Source of the DNA: Enterobacter cloacae complex sp. R_G8
GTDB taxonomy: Bacteria > Pseudomonadota > Gammaproteobacteria > Enterobacterales > Enterobacteriaceae
Reading direction: 5' to 3'
Length of the DNA stretch: 64,000 nucleotides
Assembly: GCF_024599795.1 (NCBI RefSeq)
Contig: NZ_CP102246.1
Span: 3,286,001-3,350,000, forward strand
The notes under the pieces are model-generated. The model worked only from the letters and a program-made list of their open reading frames with translations, had not been told where the DNA came from and ran no database searches. Position numbers and translations under genes: made by a program. Of the stretch, positions 12,601-23,145 are shown one piece after another (the stretch's first letter is position 1; every line of letters starts with the position of its first letter).

Positions 12601-13251
12601 TCAATCTCCCAAATGTGCCAGCAATGCGTCCAGACGCTGTTTCAGCCCGGCGACCTCGTCTTCCAGCGCCTCTACGCGGGCAACCAAATCGTCCTCTCCA
12701 GCAGTGATATCGGCTGCAACGGACTTAACTGAAATATCAATTTCACCACTGAAGAGATGCATATAACGGCTTTCGCGTTTACCCGGCTCACGCGCCAGAC
12801 GCACCACGTAAGGGCCGTCGTCACGAGTGGCAAGCCCATCCAGGGTCTGCTCAACCTCCTGCATATCGGCGAACTCATGCATGCGGGAAGCCCGGGTACG
12901 CAGTTCACCCGGCGTTTGCGCCCCGCGCAGTAACAGCGTGGTGATCACCGCCACCTCGGCGGCACTCAGCTTCAGATCGCCGAACTCTGAATTACAAAAT
13001 CGCTGCTCATACTTGGTCACGCGGTTACCGAAACCGCTGACGGTACGCAGGTAATGGCGTTTAACCAGCTCGTCAAGAATGTCCTGCACCTCGTGCTCGC
13101 CGAGATTCATCACCGGCTCACGGTTGGTTTTCTGATTACACGCCATCGTCACGGCATTGACGGAGAGCGGATATTGCTCCGGCGTGGTGACCTGTTTTTC
13201 CAGCAAGCAGCCAATAACACGCGCTTCTGTCGCGCTTAACTGATATTTCAT
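12601..13251 (-). CDS. yceH: DUF480 family protein YceH
   Basis: A 216-aa cytoplasmic protein of unknown function, beginning [20 protein letters not shown]. The N-terminal two thirds look like tandem winged-helix domains (DUF480), and residues about 180-215 form a predicted coiled coil with regular Leu/Val heptads ([20 protein letters not shown]). Upstream GGAG is 5 nt from the ATG. It lies between rimJ and mviM as in E. coli. Confidence 0.94.
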   Translation of the reverse strand: MKYQLSATEARVIGCLLEKQVTTPEQYPLSVNAVTMACNQKTNREPVMNLGEHEVQDILDELVKRHYLRTVSGFGNRVTKYEQRFCNSEFGDLKLSAAEVAVITTLLLRGAQTPGELRTRASRMHEFADMQEVEQTLDGLATRDDGPYVVRLAREPGKRESRYMHLFSGEIDISVKSVAADITAGEDDLVARVEALEDEVAGLKQRLDALLAHLGD

Positions 13252-13260
13252 CTCTTCTCC

Positions 13261-13845
13261 TTAGCGGCCTGCAGTCCAGTCCCGGGTGGTTAATGCCGTC
13301 AGAACGTGGTCACGCCATTCTCCGTCGATCAGCAGATAATCTTTAGCGTAACCTTCTTTCTCAAACCCTAATCGCGCCAGCAAATTACCGCTGCGCTGAT
13401 TATGCGGCATGTAGTTCGCCATAATGCGATGGATATGTTGGGTGCGCTGCATATAACGGATCGCTACCGTTAACGCCTCATACATCAGCCCTTGTCCTTG
13501 CCATTTCTGGCCGATGGAGTAGCCGAGGTAACAGGCGTGAAACGATCCGCGCACCACGTTGGAAAAGTTGGCAATGCCGATGATCTCTTTTTCCTCCGGA
13601 TCCAGCAGCGCGAAATAGAACGCACTACCCTGCTTGTGGAATTCGGCAATCATGCTGAGGCGCGCCTGCCAGCCGGAAGGGTAGCAATGGCTCTCATCCC
13701 GAACGGGTTCCCAGGGTTTTAAAAACTGGCGATTCTCGGCGTAATAATCCGCCAGACGCCAGGCATCACGCTCATGCACCAGACGAACGACCAGCCTGTC
13801 CGTTGTCAGACGCACTTTTGGCACATTACTGCGATAGCCAAACAT
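13261..13845 (-). CDS. rimJ: Ribosomal protein S5 alanine N-acetyltransferase RimJ
   Basis: A GNAT acetyltransferase that acetylates the N-terminal Ala of ribosomal protein S5. The ATG at 13845 gives 194 aa, the E. coli length, beginning [24 protein letters not shown] lies 8 nt upstream; an in-frame GTG three codons earlier is less likely. The acetyl-CoA region [17 protein letters not shown] is present. It is divergent from mdtH. Confidence 0.97.
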   Translation of the reverse strand: MFGYRSNVPKVRLTTDRLVVRLVHERDAWRLADYYAENRQFLKPWEPVRDESHCYPSGWQARLSMIAEFHKQGSAFYFALLDPEEKEIIGIANFSNVVRGSFHACYLGYSIGQKWQGQGLMYEALTVAIRYMQRTQHIHRIMANYMPHNQRSGNLLARLGFEKEGYAKDYLLIDGEWRDHVLTALTTRDWTAGR

Positions 13846-14081
13846 CGATACCACTCCTTCCCGTCACTTCTGCTTACCCATTAGCTTTACTATACCTGCG
13901 CCTGTGCCGTCTGTGAAAACAGTGACATACCATTTTGACCTCTTTTCACATTTTTCGATGAGAACTCTCTATCAAAGCGCTCTTTTGATAAAAAAATATT
14001 GTCACGTGCAGGGGTGGGAAAAAACGTGGCGACACCGCAGAATGTTAGCGTGCTCACCATCCTGTTTTCCCTGGAGGGAAA

Positions 14082-15290
14082 ATGTCCCGCGTATCACAGG
14101 CCAGGAGCCTGGGTAAATATTTCCTGCTCGTCGATAACATGCTGGTCGTGCTCGGCTTTTTTGTGGTGTTTCCGCTTATTTCGATCCGCTTTGTCGATCA
14201 AATGGGCTGGGCGGCACTGATGGTCGGTATCGCGCTGGGGTTACGCCAGTTTGTCCAGCAGGGTCTGGGCGTGTTTGGTGGCGCCATAGCCGACCGCTTT
14301 GGTGCCAAACCGATGATCGTAACCGGTATGCTGCTGCGCGCGGCAGGCTTCGCCACCATGGCGATTGCTCAGGAGCCCTGGCTGCTGTGGTTCTCCTGCT
14401 TCCTCTCCGGTATCGGCGGCACCCTGTTTGATCCACCGCGCACCGCGCTGGTGGTTAAGCTCATTCGCCCGCAGCACCGGGGACGCTTCTTCTCGATTCT
14501 GATGATGCAGGACAGTGCCGGAGCGGTGATCGGCGCACTGCTGGGAAGCTGGCTGCTGCAGTACGACTTCCGTCTGGTCTGCGCAGCGGGCGCGGTGTTA
14601 TTTATTCTGTGCGCCCTCTTTAATGCCCTGTTCCTGCCGGCCTGGAAACTGTCGACGGTCAAAGCCCCGGTGCGTGAAGGACTTGGCCGCGTCCTGCGTG
14701 ACAAACGCTTCGTTACTTACGTGCTGACCCTGACGGGTTACTACATGCTGGCCGTTCAGGTAATGCTAATGCTCCCGATCATAGTGAACGACATCGCGGG
14801 CACGCCTGGCGCGGTAAAATGGATGTACGCCATTGAAGCCTGTCTTTCCCTGACCCTGCTGTACCCGATTGCCCGCTGGAGCGAACGACGTTTTCGCCTG
14901 GAGCATCGCCTGATGGCCGGCCTGTTACTGATGACACTCAGCATGATGCCCATCGGGCTGGTGAACTCACTCCAGCAGCTATTTACGCTGATTTGCACAT
15001 TCTATATCGGCTCGATCATTGCCGAACCGGCACGTGAAACGCTGAGCGCTTCGCTTGCCGACGCGCGTGCTCGCGGCAGTTATATGGGGTTCAGTCGCCT
15101 GGGGCTGGCCTTTGGCGGTGCCTTAGGCTACGCCGGCGGCGGCTGGCTGTTTGATGCAGGTAAAGCGTTGAGTCAACCGGAACTGCCATGGATGATGCTC
15201 GGCGTGGTCGGTTTTATGACGCTCCTTGCGCTGTGGTGGCAATTCAGCCAGAAGCGCAGCGCGAGCGGCATGCTCGAACCTGGCGCATAA
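14082..15290 (+). CDS. mdtH: Multidrug efflux MFS transporter MdtH
   Basis: A 402-aa, 12-helix major facilitator transporter, the same length as E. coli MdtH, which is linked to quinolone export. MFS motif A is visible as [12 protein letters not shown] (about 67-78), with a proline/glycine-rich helix 5 ([18 protein letters not shown]). The start ATG follows GGAGGG by about 4 nt. In E. coli grxB follows; here yceB does. Confidence 0.96.
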   Translation: MSRVSQARSLGKYFLLVDNMLVVLGFFVVFPLISIRFVDQMGWAALMVGIALGLRQFVQQGLGVFGGAIADRFGAKPMIVTGMLLRAAGFATMAIAQEPWLLWFSCFLSGIGGTLFDPPRTALVVKLIRPQHRGRFFSILMMQDSAGAVIGALLGSWLLQYDFRLVCAAGAVLFILCALFNALFLPAWKLSTVKAPVREGLGRVLRDKRFVTYVLTLTGYYMLAVQVMLMLPIIVNDIAGTPGAVKWMYAIEACLSLTLLYPIARWSERRFRLEHRLMAGLLLMTLSMMPIGLVNSLQQLFTLICTFYIGSIIAEPARETLSASLADARARGSYMGFSRLGLAFGGALGYAGGGWLFDAGKALSQPELPWMMLGVVGFMTLLALWWQFSQKRSASGMLEPGA

Positions 15291-15410
15291 CCCTCTCTCC
15301 GGCGGGGGTCCCCCGCCGTCATTATCAGTTTTTTCTGCTGGTTTCTGCTATTTCACCCTGACATACTGGCGTAACAGGACAGTAGCGCCGATTTTTCGTT
15401 GAGGAACACT

Positions 15411-15971
15411 ATGAAAAAAATTGTCATTGCCGCCGCATTCATTGTCAGCGGCCTGCTGGTAGGTTGTAACCAGCTTACGCAATACACCGTCAGTGAGCAG
15501 GAAATTAATCAGGCGCTGGAAAAACATAACAACTTTTCAAAAGACATTGGTGTACCGGGGCTTGCCGATGCGCATATCGTCCTCAGCAACCTGACCAGTC
15601 AGATTGGACGCGAAGAGCCGAATAAAGTCACCCTCGCCGGGGATGCCAATCTCGATATGACCTCCCTCTTCGGCAACCAGAAAGCCAACATTAAGCTGAA
15701 GCTCAAGGCGCTGCCGGTCTTTAACAAAGAGAAAGGGGCCATTTTCCTGCAGGAGATGGAAGTGGTCGATGCGGAGGTTTCCCCGGATAAGATGAAACCG
15801 GTTATGCAGACTCTGATGCCCTATCTGAACCAGTCGCTGCGCAACTACTTTAACCAGCAGCCTGCGTATGTCTTAAGTGAAGACAAGAGCAAGGGTGAGG
15901 CGCTCGCGAAAAAATATGCCAAAGGAATAGAGGTGAAACCGGGAGAGATCGTCATTCCTTTCACCGATTAA
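15411..15971 (+). CDS. yceB: DUF1439 lipoprotein YceB
   Basis: A 186-aa predicted lipoprotein with lipobox LVGC (Cys19) after a short signal peptide MKKIVIAAAFIVSG. The mature part is a DUF1439 domain with a TULIP/BPI-like lipid-binding fold expected from the family; the function is not established. GAGG lies 7 nt before the 15411 ATG, so an in-frame TTG at 15399 is rejected. A terminator follows directly. Confidence 0.93.
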   Translation: MKKIVIAAAFIVSGLLVGCNQLTQYTVSEQEINQALEKHNNFSKDIGVPGLADAHIVLSNLTSQIGREEPNKVTLAGDANLDMTSLFGNQKANIKLKLKALPVFNKEKGAIFLQEMEVVDAEVSPDKMKPVMQTLMPYLNQSLRNYFNQQPAYVLSEDKSKGEALAKKYAKGIEVKPGEIVIPFTD

Positions 15972-15978
15972 CCTGAAG

Positions 15979-16002
15979 GGGCGCAAAAGCGCCCTTTTTT
16001 TT
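15979..16002 (+). terminator. Terminator after yceB
   Basis: GGGCGC, loop AAAA, GCGCCC followed by eight T residues. It separates yceB from the pyrC promoter. Confidence 0.88.
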
Positions 16003-16018
16003 ACGGAAAAGTGTGCAA

Positions 16019-16034
16019 ACGAAAACGTTTCCGC
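16019..16034 (+). promoter_or_regulatory. PurR operator of pyrC
   Basis: ACGAAAACGTTTCCGC matches the PurR consensus (ACGCAAACGTTTTCNT-like palindrome centred on ACGT) and resembles the known E. coli pyrC site. It lies 65 nt upstream of the pyrC start codon, over the likely promoter. Confidence 0.85.
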
Positions 16035-16047
16035 TTATGATTTGTGT

Positions 16048-16091
16048 CCGGCAAAAACAGCCATCCTTATGACTGATTCCTGACAAGCCGG
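16048..16091 (+). promoter_or_regulatory. pyrC leader hairpin with start-site switching
   Basis: CCGGC at 16048-16052 can pair with GCCGG at 16087-16091; the 3' arm overlaps the GGAG Shine-Dalgarno of pyrC. In E. coli and Salmonella, transcripts starting at the early C residues include the 5' arm and are poorly translated, while transcripts starting at the downstream G when CTP is low lack a full hairpin. The same sequence layout is seen here; operation is inferred from those relatives. Confidence 0.8.
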
Positions 16092-16098
16092 AGCTTCC

Positions 16099-17145
16099 AT
16101 GACTGCACAACCCCAGGTTCTAAAAATCCGCCGCCCTGACGACTGGCATATCCATCTGCGTGATGGCGATATGCTGAAAACCGTCGTGCCGTATACCAGC
16201 GAAATTTATGGCCGCGCGATTGTCATGCCTAACCTGGTGCCACCAGTCACCACCGTTGATGCCGCTATGGCGTATCGCCAGCGAATTCTTGATGCCGTGC
16301 CGGCGGGACATAATTTCACCCCGCTGATGACCTGCTATCTGACCGACTCCCTCGATCCGAATGAAGTGGAACGCGGCTTTAACGAAGGCGTGTTCACCGC
16401 GGCGAAACTCTACCCGGCTAACGCCACCACCAACTCCAGCCACGGTGTCACCAGCATTGACGCCATCATGCCGGTTCTGGAGCGCATGCAGAAACTGGGC
16501 ATGCCGCTGCTGGTACACGGTGAAGTGACCCACGCCGAGATTGATATCTTCGACCGTGAAGCCCGCTTTATCGAAACCGTGATGGAGCCGCTGCGCCAGC
16601 GCCTTCCTGCGCTTAAAGTGGTGTTTGAACACATCACCACTAAAGATGCAGCGGAATATGTCCGCGATGGCAATGAGCTGATTGCCGCCACCATTACGCC
16701 ACAGCACCTGATGTTTAACCGCAACCACATGCTGGTTGGCGGTGTACGTCCGCATCTCTATTGCCTGCCAATCCTGAAACGTAACATCCACCAGCAGGCG
16801 CTGCGTGAACTCGTTGCCAGCGGCTTCTCCCGCGCCTTCCTCGGCACGGATTCCGCCCCTCATGCACGCCATCGCAAAGAGGCAAGCTGCGGTTGCGCAG
16901 GCTGTTTCAATGCCCCGACGGCGCTCGCCAGCTACGCGACCGTGTTTGAAGAGATGAATGCCCTGCAGCACTTCGAGGCCTTCTGCTCGCTCAACGGACC
17001 ACGCTTCTACGGGCTGCCGGTCAACGACACCTTTATTGAGCTGGAACGCAAAGAGAGCCAGGTGGACGAGGCCATTCCACTGACGGATGACACGCTGATC
17101 CCATTCCTGGCGGGTGAAACCGTCAACTGGACGGTAAAACGCTAA
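16099..17145 (+). CDS. pyrC: Dihydroorotase PyrC
   Basis: Catalyses reversible cyclisation of N-carbamoyl-aspartate to dihydroorotate in pyrimidine synthesis. The 348-aa product has the metal-binding HxH at H17/H19 ([12 protein letters not shown]), the carbamylated lysine K103 ([10 protein letters not shown]) and the late Asp in [12 protein letters not shown]. Length equals E. coli PyrC. Upstream lie a PurR operator and a pyrimidine-responsive leader hairpin. Confidence 0.98.
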   Translation: MTAQPQVLKIRRPDDWHIHLRDGDMLKTVVPYTSEIYGRAIVMPNLVPPVTTVDAAMAYRQRILDAVPAGHNFTPLMTCYLTDSLDPNEVERGFNEGVFTAAKLYPANATTNSSHGVTSIDAIMPVLERMQKLGMPLLVHGEVTHAEIDIFDREARFIETVMEPLRQRLPALKVVFEHITTKDAAEYVRDGNELIAATITPQHLMFNRNHMLVGGVRPHLYCLPILKRNIHQQALRELVASGFSRAFLGTDSAPHARHRKEASCGCAGCFNAPTALASYATVFEEMNALQHFEAFCSLNGPRFYGLPVNDTFIELERKESQVDEAIPLTDDTLIPFLAGETVNWTVKR

Positions 17146-17183
17146 AAAAAACAATGCCCCTTGTTGTCAAAACGATAATATGC

Positions 17184-17199
17184 CTGTATAAATAAACAG
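17184..17199 (+). promoter_or_regulatory. LexA (SOS) box of dinI
   Basis: CTGTATAAATAAACAG is a perfect CTGT-N8-ACAG LexA operator with an A/T-rich core, 21 nt upstream of dinI, where E. coli dinI has its SOS box. Confidence 0.93.
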
Positions 17200-17220
17200 T
17201 ATATTACACAGGGGGCATTT

Positions 17221-17466
17221 ATGCGTATTGAAGTCACCATAGCCAAAACAACCGTTCTGCCTGCTGGCGCACTTGATGCGCTGGCCGGTGAATTATCCCG
17301 CCGTATTAACAACACTTTTCCTGAAAATGCGGGCGCCGTAACGGTTCGTTACGCGGCGGCAAACAACCTCTCCGTCATCGGTGGCGCGAAAGAAGATAAA
17401 GACCGAATCAGCGAAATCCTGCAGGAAACGTGGGAAAGTGCCGATGACTGGTTCATCACAGATTAA
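17221..17466 (+). CDS. dinI: DNA damage-inducible protein DinI
   Basis: DinI is a small acidic-tailed protein that modulates RecA filaments in the SOS response. The 81-aa product begins MRIEVTIAKTTVLPAGALDA and contains VRYAAANNLSVIGGAKEDKD with the acidic C-terminal helix that mimics DNA. Length matches E. coli. A LexA box precedes it and a rho-independent terminator follows. Confidence 0.97.
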   Translation: MRIEVTIAKTTVLPAGALDALAGELSRRINNTFPENAGAVTVRYAAANNLSVIGGAKEDKDRISEILQETWESADDWFITD

Positions 17467-17491
17467 TCTTGCTCCCTCATTGTTCTTTTTT

Positions 17492-17514
17492 GCCGGGTCG
17501 CCCCGGCTTTTTTT
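17492..17514 (+). terminator. Terminator after dinI
   Basis: GCCGGG, loop TCGC, CCCGGC followed by seven T residues. Confidence 0.9.
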
Positions 17515-17738
17515 CGCCTGAAATCCTGTTAGTTCAAATTAATTCGGCATCAGATTTAAAAATCGTGAACAAGATGGTGTTTTATTGTTCGAACAATCCT
17601 AAAAAGCAGAAAAATGTGTTGCCAACTGTTTATTTTTCCCTTCGGAACCCTTATTACTTGTATACTGAAGATGCTTTCAGAAAAACATGCATTGAACCTC
17701 AGAGCCGTTGTCTTCTAACACGCATTAAGGGGGTTATA

Positions 17739-17993
17739 ATGGAAAAGAATAGTGAAGTCATCCAGACCCATCCGCTTGTAGGCTGGGATATCAGCACCGT
17801 AGATAGCTACGATGCGCTGATGCTGCGTTTGCACTACCAGACCCCGAATCAACTCAACCGTGAAGAAGCGGAAGTTGGACAGACGCTGTGGCTTACAACA
17901 GACGTCGCGCGCCAGTTTATTTCTATTTTAGAAGCAGGTATTGCCAAAATAGAATCTGGTGACTATCAGGAAAATGAGTATAAACGGCACTAG
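17739..17993 (+). CDS. bssS: Biofilm formation regulator BssS
   Basis: An 84-aa protein beginning MEKNSEVIQTHPLVGWDIST, essentially E. coli BssS (YceP), which affects biofilm formation and has been linked to indole/AI-2 signalling. The reading frame happens to be open back to 17469, but the conserved protein starts at 17739, preceded by an AAGGGGG-type Shine-Dalgarno. It lies between dinI and solA as in E. coli; the 272-bp gap upstream is A/T-rich and holds the dinI terminator and presumably the bssS promoter. Confidence 0.95.
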   Translation: MEKNSEVIQTHPLVGWDISTVDSYDALMLRLHYQTPNQLNREEAEVGQTLWLTTDVARQFISILEAGIAKIESGDYQENEYKRH

Positions 17994-18018
17994 TTTTATA
18001 CCTATTCTTCACTCAACA

Positions 18019-18045
18019 GGCACCCGTCGGGTGCCTTATTTATTT
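18019..18045 (+). terminator. Terminator after bssS
   Basis: GGCACCC, loop GTC, GGGTGCC followed by TTATTTATTT. Confidence 0.82.
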
Positions 18046-18109
18046 CTCCCTTGTATCAGCCTGCATAGTTAATTACTCTGCTAACAAAGCGTGAATTCAA
18101 GAGATGCAT

Positions 18110-19228
18110 ATGAGATACGACTTAATCATAATGGGTAGCGGATCCGTAGGTTCTGCCGCAGGTTATTACGCAACGCAAGCGGGTCTGAAGGTCCTGATGA
18201 TCGATGCCCATCTGCCTCCGCATGCGGAGGGGAGCCATCATGGCGACACCCGACTCATTCGCCACGCCTATGGTGAAGGCGAGCGCTATGTTCCGCTGGT
18301 GCTCCGCGCCCAGACACTGTGGGATGAACTGGCCAAACTGACCGAAGAGCGCATTTTCGAACGCACGGGTGTCATCAACCTTGGCCCGGCGAGCTCTGAT
18401 TTTCTGGCCAACGTGGAACAGAGTGCGAAAGCGTTCAACCTTGACGTTGAGAAACTGGACGCGGCGGGCATCATGAGCCGCTGGCCAGAGATCACCGTCC
18501 CGGACGATTATATCGGTCTGTTTGAAGCCAACTCCGGGGTCCTGCACTGTGAAACGGCCATCAAAACCTGGATCGGTCTTGCAGAAAAAGCGGGCTGCGC
18601 TCAGCTCTTCAACTGCCCGGTTGAATCCCTTACCCATCACGCTGACGGCGTTACGGTCACCACTGCGGATGGAGAATATTCAGCGTCCCGTCTGCTGGTT
18701 AGCGCAGGGACCTGGGTCACCCGTCTGTTGCCAGACCTGCCCGTTCAGCCGGTGCGCAAGGTCTTCTCGTGGTTCCAGTCGGATGGTCGTTACAGTGCGC
18801 AGAATAAATTCCCGGCGTTCACCGGCGAGTTACCGAACGGCGATCAGTTTTACGGCTTCCCGTCTGAGAAAGACGCGCTCAAAATCGGCAAACACAATGG
18901 TGGGCAGGCGATCTCTTCGCCTGAAGAGCGCAAACCGTTTGGTGCATACCCGCAAGATGGCTCCGAAGCCTTCTCGTTCCTGCGTAATATTCTGCCGGGC
19001 GTGGGTGGCTTACTTTATGGTGCAGCCTGCACCTACGACAATACACCGGACGAAGACTTTATCATCGACACCCTGCCGGGGCATGACAACACGCTGCTCG
19101 TCACCGGCCTGAGCGGTCATGGCTTCAAGTTCGCCTCTGTACTGGGTGAAATCGCCGCGCAGTTTGCCCAGGGTATCGCACCGCAGTTTGATCTTACCCC
19201 CTTCTCACTTTCGCGTTTTAACCGATAA
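18110..19228 (+). CDS. solA: N-methyl-L-tryptophan oxidase SolA
   Basis: A FAD enzyme of the monomeric sarcosine oxidase family that demethylates N-methyl-tryptophan and sarcosine. From 18110 the protein is 372 aa, the E. coli length, starting [20 protein letters not shown] with a dinucleotide-binding GxGxxG. The Cys in [15 protein letters not shown] near residue 308 corresponds to the covalent flavin attachment site. AAGAG lies 6 nt before this ATG; the ATG at 18104 overlaps it and is less likely. Confidence 0.95.
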   Translation: MRYDLIIMGSGSVGSAAGYYATQAGLKVLMIDAHLPPHAEGSHHGDTRLIRHAYGEGERYVPLVLRAQTLWDELAKLTEERIFERTGVINLGPASSDFLANVEQSAKAFNLDVEKLDAAGIMSRWPEITVPDDYIGLFEANSGVLHCETAIKTWIGLAEKAGCAQLFNCPVESLTHHADGVTVTTADGEYSASRLLVSAGTWVTRLLPDLPVQPVRKVFSWFQSDGRYSAQNKFPAFTGELPNGDQFYGFPSEKDALKIGKHNGGQAISSPEERKPFGAYPQDGSEAFSFLRNILPGVGGLLYGAACTYDNTPDEDFIIDTLPGHDNTLLVTGLSGHGFKFASVLGEIAAQFAQGIAPQFDLTPFSLSRFNR

Positions 19229-19283
19229 TCCGCCGCGGGCTCCGGACGTCCGGGGCCCGTTCTTCACATCAAAACGGGACGTT

Positions 19284-19397
19284 ATGCGCAGGATCGTTAG
19301 CTTTCTTATCAACAACATTCGTGAGCATTTTATGCTCTATATTTTATTGTGGGCGTTACTGGCACTCATTGATATTATTTACATTGTATTTTACTGA
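19284..19397 (+). CDS. yceO: Small membrane protein YceO
   Basis: A 37-residue protein starting MRRIVSFLINNIREH followed by one hydrophobic segment (MLYILLWALLALIDIIYIVF). It resembles E. coli YceO (46 aa), a small protein of unknown role, and lies in the same place between solA and yceJ. The start is chosen at the ATG with the conserved N-terminus. The 219-bp A/T-rich stretch after it up to yceJ holds nothing I can identify. Confidence 0.8.
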   Translation: MRRIVSFLINNIREHFMLYILLWALLALIDIIYIVFY

Positions 19398-19616
19398 AAG
19401 GCATTACTGACAATTTCTGACATTACTTTAGGTTGATTTAACCTTCACTCCGGCTGTTTATTGCGCCTTGGACGAAGCCATTGAATTACATTTGCGGATC
19501 ATTTTCAAAACCGCTGAAATAAGAAAATTAAAAAACGATATCCAGTTATTTCAGTTGCAATATCATTTATTCCCGTTCATTTTTACTATTCTGTTAATTC
19601 ATGAATGGTCATTCTG

Positions 19617-20183
19617 ATGCAATTGCGTAACTCCTCTCAGCGCTACGGAATAATATCCATGTTTTTGCACTGGATAGTTGCCCTCACCGTTTATGCGATG
19701 TTCGGACTGGGACTGTGGATGGTGACGCTCAGTTATTACGACGGCTGGTATCACCAGGCACCAGAGCTGCATAAGAGCATCGGCGTCCTGCTGATGATGG
19801 CATTGGTTATTCGCGTGATCTGGCGTCATATTTCCCCGCCGCCTGCCGCGCCTAAAACCCACAGTAAACTGACGCGTGTCAGCGCTGTGGCCGCTCATAT
19901 TGCCCTCTATCTCCTGTTGTTCGCGATTCTGATTAGCGGCTATCTCATTTCAACTGCAGACGGCAAGCCGATTAGCGTCTTTGGCCTGTTTGAGGTGCCG
20001 GCCACGCTCTCTGACGCGGGGGTTCAGGCCGATACCGCAGGCGTGGTTCATCTCTGGCTGGCATGGAGTGTGGTCATCCTCTCTGTGCTGCACGGGCTTG
20101 CCGCCCTTAAACACCATTTCATCGATAAAGACGATACGCTAAAGCGCATGCTTGGCCGTTCGTCAGTTGACTCTGGAGCATAA
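19617..20183 (+). CDS. yceJ: Cytochrome b561 family protein YceJ
   Basis: A 188-aa membrane protein with four hydrophobic helices, related to di-haem cytochrome b561 (CybB). Conserved histidines are seen in [40 protein letters not shown] and [14 protein letters not shown], the expected haem ligands. Start 19617 gives the E. coli length; an in-frame ATG at 19605 would add four residues and neither has a strong Shine-Dalgarno. yceI follows after 1 nt, so the two are co-translated. Confidence 0.92.
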   Translation: MQLRNSSQRYGIISMFLHWIVALTVYAMFGLGLWMVTLSYYDGWYHQAPELHKSIGVLLMMALVIRVIWRHISPPPAAPKTHSKLTRVSAVAAHIALYLLLFAILISGYLISTADGKPISVFGLFEVPATLSDAGVQADTAGVVHLWLAWSVVILSVLHGLAALKHHFIDKDDTLKRMLGRSSVDSGA

Positions 20184-20184
20184 A

Positions 20185-20763
20185 ATGAAAAAACACCTGC
20201 TGGGTATCGCACTGGGTTCTCTGTTATTCACCACCGGCTCGGCCGTGGCGGCTGATTATAAAATTGATAAAGAAGGCCAGCATGCCTTCGTCAATTTCCG
20301 TATTCAGCACCTGGGATATAGCTGGCTGTACGGTACCTTTAAGGATTTTGACGGCACATTCACCTTTGACGATAAAAATCCTGCCGCCGATAAGGTCAAT
20401 GTGACCATTAATACAAACAGCGTCGACACGAACCATGCTGAGCGCGATAAACATTTGCGTAGTGCAGAGTTCCTGAATGTATCGAAATTCCCACAGGCAA
20501 CCTTCGCGTCGACGGAAGTGAAGAAAGAGGGCGATAAGCTGAATATTACCGGCAATCTGACACTCAATGGTGTCACCAAACCGGTCACCCTCGACGCCAA
20601 ATTACTGGGTCAGGGCGATGATCCCTGGGGTGGAAAACGTGCAGGCTTTGAAGCGGCAGGCAAAATTCATCTGAAAGATTTTAATATCACCACGGATTTG
20701 GGCCCGGCCTCTCAGGACGTGGAGCTGATTATTTCTGTTGAAGGTGTACAGCAGAAGTCATAA
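20185..20763 (+). CDS. yceI: Periplasmic polyprenoid-binding-family protein YceI
   Basis: A 192-aa product with a signal peptide ([20 protein letters not shown], cleaved near residue 22) and a YceI/lipocalin-like domain ([20 protein letters not shown]). Family members bind isoprenoid-type lipids; in E. coli the protein is induced by high pH. The function here is inferred from the family. CTGGAG precedes the ATG. It is the second gene of yceJI and ends at a bidirectional terminator. Confidence 0.95.
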   Translation: MKKHLLGIALGSLLFTTGSAVAADYKIDKEGQHAFVNFRIQHLGYSWLYGTFKDFDGTFTFDDKNPAADKVNVTINTNSVDTNHAERDKHLRSAEFLNVSKFPQATFASTEVKKEGDKLNITGNLTLNGVTKPVTLDAKLLGQGDDPWGGKRAGFEAAGKIHLKDFNITTDLGPASQDVELIISVEGVQQKS

Positions 20764-20768
20764 TAAAC

Positions 20769-20799
20769 ACGCCCGGCAGGGTTTTACGTTGCCGGGCGT
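20769..20799. terminator. Hairpin between convergent yceI and trhO
   Basis: ACGCCCGGCA and TGCCGGGCGT form a perfect 10-bp stem around an 11-nt loop. There is no long T tract, so the termination strength is uncertain, but the position between convergent genes fits a shared terminator. Confidence 0.65.
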
Positions 20800-20804
20800 T
20801 ATGC

Positions 20805-21854
20805 TTATTCCGGGTCAGGAATGCCGAGTTTGGTGTTCAGTCGGCCACGCGATTTATTAAAAATCTTATTGCCGTTTTCACGACCCGCACGACGGCGGCG
20901 CTGCTCTTCTTCCGGCAGCATGCTCTCTTCACTGCACAGTTCGCTGCAGCAGCCGTTAAACTTCTCCGCACACGCCGGGCACTGAATAAACAGCAGATGA
21001 CATCCGTCATTTTTACAGTTGGTATGGGTGTCGCACGGTGCGCCGCACTGGTGGCAGTGGGCAATCACGTCCTCTGAAATACGCTCACCCATTCGCTCAT
21101 CAAAGACGAAGTTTTTACCAATAAAACGTACCGGTAATCCCTGCTCACGGGCACGGCGGGCATACTCGATGATACCGCCTTCGATATGCCAGACCTTATT
21201 GAACCCGTTATGTTTCATCCACGCGCTGGCCTTTTCACAGCGGATGCCGCCGGTGCAGTACATAACGATTTTCTTATCTTTATGTTCCTGCATCATCTCA
21301 ACCGCTTTCGGCAGCTGCTCGCGGAAGGTATCGGCCGGGATTTCCATTGCGTTCTCGAAATGGCCCACTTCATATTCGTAGTGGTTACGCATATCGATGA
21401 ATACCGCGTCCGGGTCATCAAGCATCGCATTGACTTCCGCCGCCTTCAGGTATTCCCCCACGTCGGCCGGGTTGAATTCCGGGTCGTCAATGCCGTCTGC
21501 CACGATGCGCTCACGCACTTTCATGCGCAGCACCCAGAATGATTTACCGTCATCGTCCAGGGCAATGTTCAGGCGTAAGCCGTTCAGTGCCGGGTCGAAG
21601 CCGTAGAGAAAATCGCGGAAGGCGCTCACGTTGCTTTCCGGGATGCTGATCTGGGCATTGATACCTTCACGCGCCAGATAGACGCGCCCGAACACATTCA
21701 GCGCTGTGAAGGCTTTATAAAGTTCATCGCGGGTCGCTTGCGGATCGTTGATCGTGAAGTATTTATAGAATGAGATGGTCGTGCGCGGTTCGGTTTCAGC
21801 CAACATACGCGCTTTCAACATCTCATTCGATACGCGGTTGTGTAACACTGGCAT
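20805..21854 (-). CDS. trhO: tRNA uridine(34) hydroxylase TrhO
   Basis: TrhO (YceA) makes 5-hydroxyuridine at wobble position 34 of several tRNAs using O2. The 349-aa product has a central rhodanese domain with a Cys-loop [12 protein letters not shown] (first Cys about residue 200) and a Cys-rich C-terminal region ([30 protein letters not shown]). The ATG at 21854 begins [10 protein letters not shown], the conserved start, with AGGA 9 nt upstream; the open frame before it is not conserved. Confidence 0.95.
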   Translation of the reverse strand: MPVLHNRVSNEMLKARMLAETEPRTTISFYKYFTINDPQATRDELYKAFTALNVFGRVYLAREGINAQISIPESNVSAFRDFLYGFDPALNGLRLNIALDDDGKSFWVLRMKVRERIVADGIDDPEFNPADVGEYLKAAEVNAMLDDPDAVFIDMRNHYEYEVGHFENAMEIPADTFREQLPKAVEMMQEHKDKKIVMYCTGGIRCEKASAWMKHNGFNKVWHIEGGIIEYARRAREQGLPVRFIGKNFVFDERMGERISEDVIAHCHQCGAPCDTHTNCKNDGCHLLFIQCPACAEKFNGCCSELCSEESMLPEEEQRRRRAGRENGNKIFNKSRGRLNTKLGIPDPE

Positions 21855-22077
21855 GGTGTACAAGTCCTGCAATCGTTATTGAGAAAGTAAAATCGGTCGG
21901 CATCATATAGCAAACAATAACAATTTACATCCACACAATTTACGCTACATTTCTGTCAGCCTGAACTATTCGTCATAACAATTGCTGCATAAGTACGCGT
22001 TTCGACAACAGACATTTTGGCTATGTAGTAAAAAATGAGACACTAAGCCCTTCAGGACGTTAGAACACAGGACAGAC

Positions 22078-23004
22078 ATGACCCAGTTACCGAAATTTAC
22101 TGTCGCCCTTATGCATCCCCGCTATTGGTTGACCTGGCTTGGCATTGGCTTTTTATGGCTTCTGGTCCAACTCCCCTACCCTGTTATTTTCCGTCTGGGC
22201 AAATGTTTGGGTCGTCTTGCGCAAACGTTTATGAAACGTCGCGCCAGGATTGCATACCGCAACCTTGAGCTGTGCTTCCCGCAGATGAGCGAGTCAGAAC
22301 GTCATGACATGGTGACAAAGAATTTCGAATCTGTCGGCATGGGGCTGATGGAGACAGGAATGGCGTGGTTCTGGCCGGATAAACGCATGGCGCGCTGGAG
22401 CGTTGTTGCCGGAACGGGCATGGAGCCCGTGCATACGCTGCAGGCAAACCAGACGGGGGTGCTGCTGATTGGCGTACACTTTCTGACCCTGGAAATCGGT
22501 GCCCGTATGTTCGGTATGCAGGCGCCCGGCATTGGTGTTTATCGTCCTAACGATAACCCGGTTATCGATCTCATCCAGACCAATGGCCGTATGCGTTCCA
22601 ATAAAAGTATGATCGACCGTAAGGATCTGAAGGGGATGATCCGCGCCCTCAAATCAGGTGAAGTGGTCTGGTACGCCCCCGATCACGACTACGGTCCGCA
22701 GTCCAGCGTATTTGTGCCGTTTTTCGCCGTTCAGGAGGCGGCCACCACCACCGGTACCTGGATGCTGGCGCGCATGTCCAAAGCCGCCATCGTTCCGTTT
22801 GTTCCACGTCGCAAACCGGATGGTTCTGGTTACGAATTAATTATGCTGGAACCGGAACTGGCCCCGCCGCTGACCGATGCAGAAACCACCGCGCACTGGA
22901 TGAATGGCATTGTCGAGAAGTGCATAATGCTCGCGCCGGAACAGTATATGTGGCTCCACCGTCGCTTTAAAACGCGGCCAGAAGGCACGCCGTCCCGCTA
23001 TTAA
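22078..23004 (+). CDS. lpxL: Kdo2-lipid IVA lauroyltransferase LpxL
   Basis: LpxL (HtrB) adds laurate to Kdo2-lipid IVA in lipid A synthesis, at the inner membrane. The 308-aa product begins [20 protein letters not shown] with an N-terminal membrane anchor and has the acyltransferase HX4E motif at H134-E139 ([10 protein letters not shown]). Length is close to E. coli LpxL (306 aa). It lies between divergent trhO and mdtG. Confidence 0.97.
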   Translation: MTQLPKFTVALMHPRYWLTWLGIGFLWLLVQLPYPVIFRLGKCLGRLAQTFMKRRARIAYRNLELCFPQMSESERHDMVTKNFESVGMGLMETGMAWFWPDKRMARWSVVAGTGMEPVHTLQANQTGVLLIGVHFLTLEIGARMFGMQAPGIGVYRPNDNPVIDLIQTNGRMRSNKSMIDRKDLKGMIRALKSGEVVWYAPDHDYGPQSSVFVPFFAVQEAATTTGTWMLARMSKAAIVPFVPRRKPDGSGYELIMLEPELAPPLTDAETTAHWMNGIVEKCIMLAPEQYMWLHRRFKTRPEGTPSRY

Positions 23005-23010
23005 CCCCCT

Positions 23011-23037
23011 GCGGCCCTACGGGCCGCTACCTGTTTT
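23011..23037 (+). terminator. Terminator after lpxL
   Basis: GCGGCCC, loop TAC, GGGCCGC, then a short T-rich tail (TACCTGTTTT). Confidence 0.75.
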
Positions 23038-23145
23038 AGCTTTAAAAGCTCTTCCTCATTGCGGCAATCATAACCCGGGCGCATAATTAGCAGGCTTATT
23101 ACTTCATGCCTTACGGTGTTCTGCACCCTTATTACGCGGATTGTT

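Noticed and set aside
17469..17738. N-terminal extension of BssS
   Set aside because: The frame is open but includes the dinI terminator; the conserved 84-aa protein and its Shine-Dalgarno start at 17739.
23038..23145. Marbox upstream of mdtG
   Set aside because: E. coli mdtG is in the mar/sox/rob regulon, but no segment here matched the degenerate consensus well enough to place a site.
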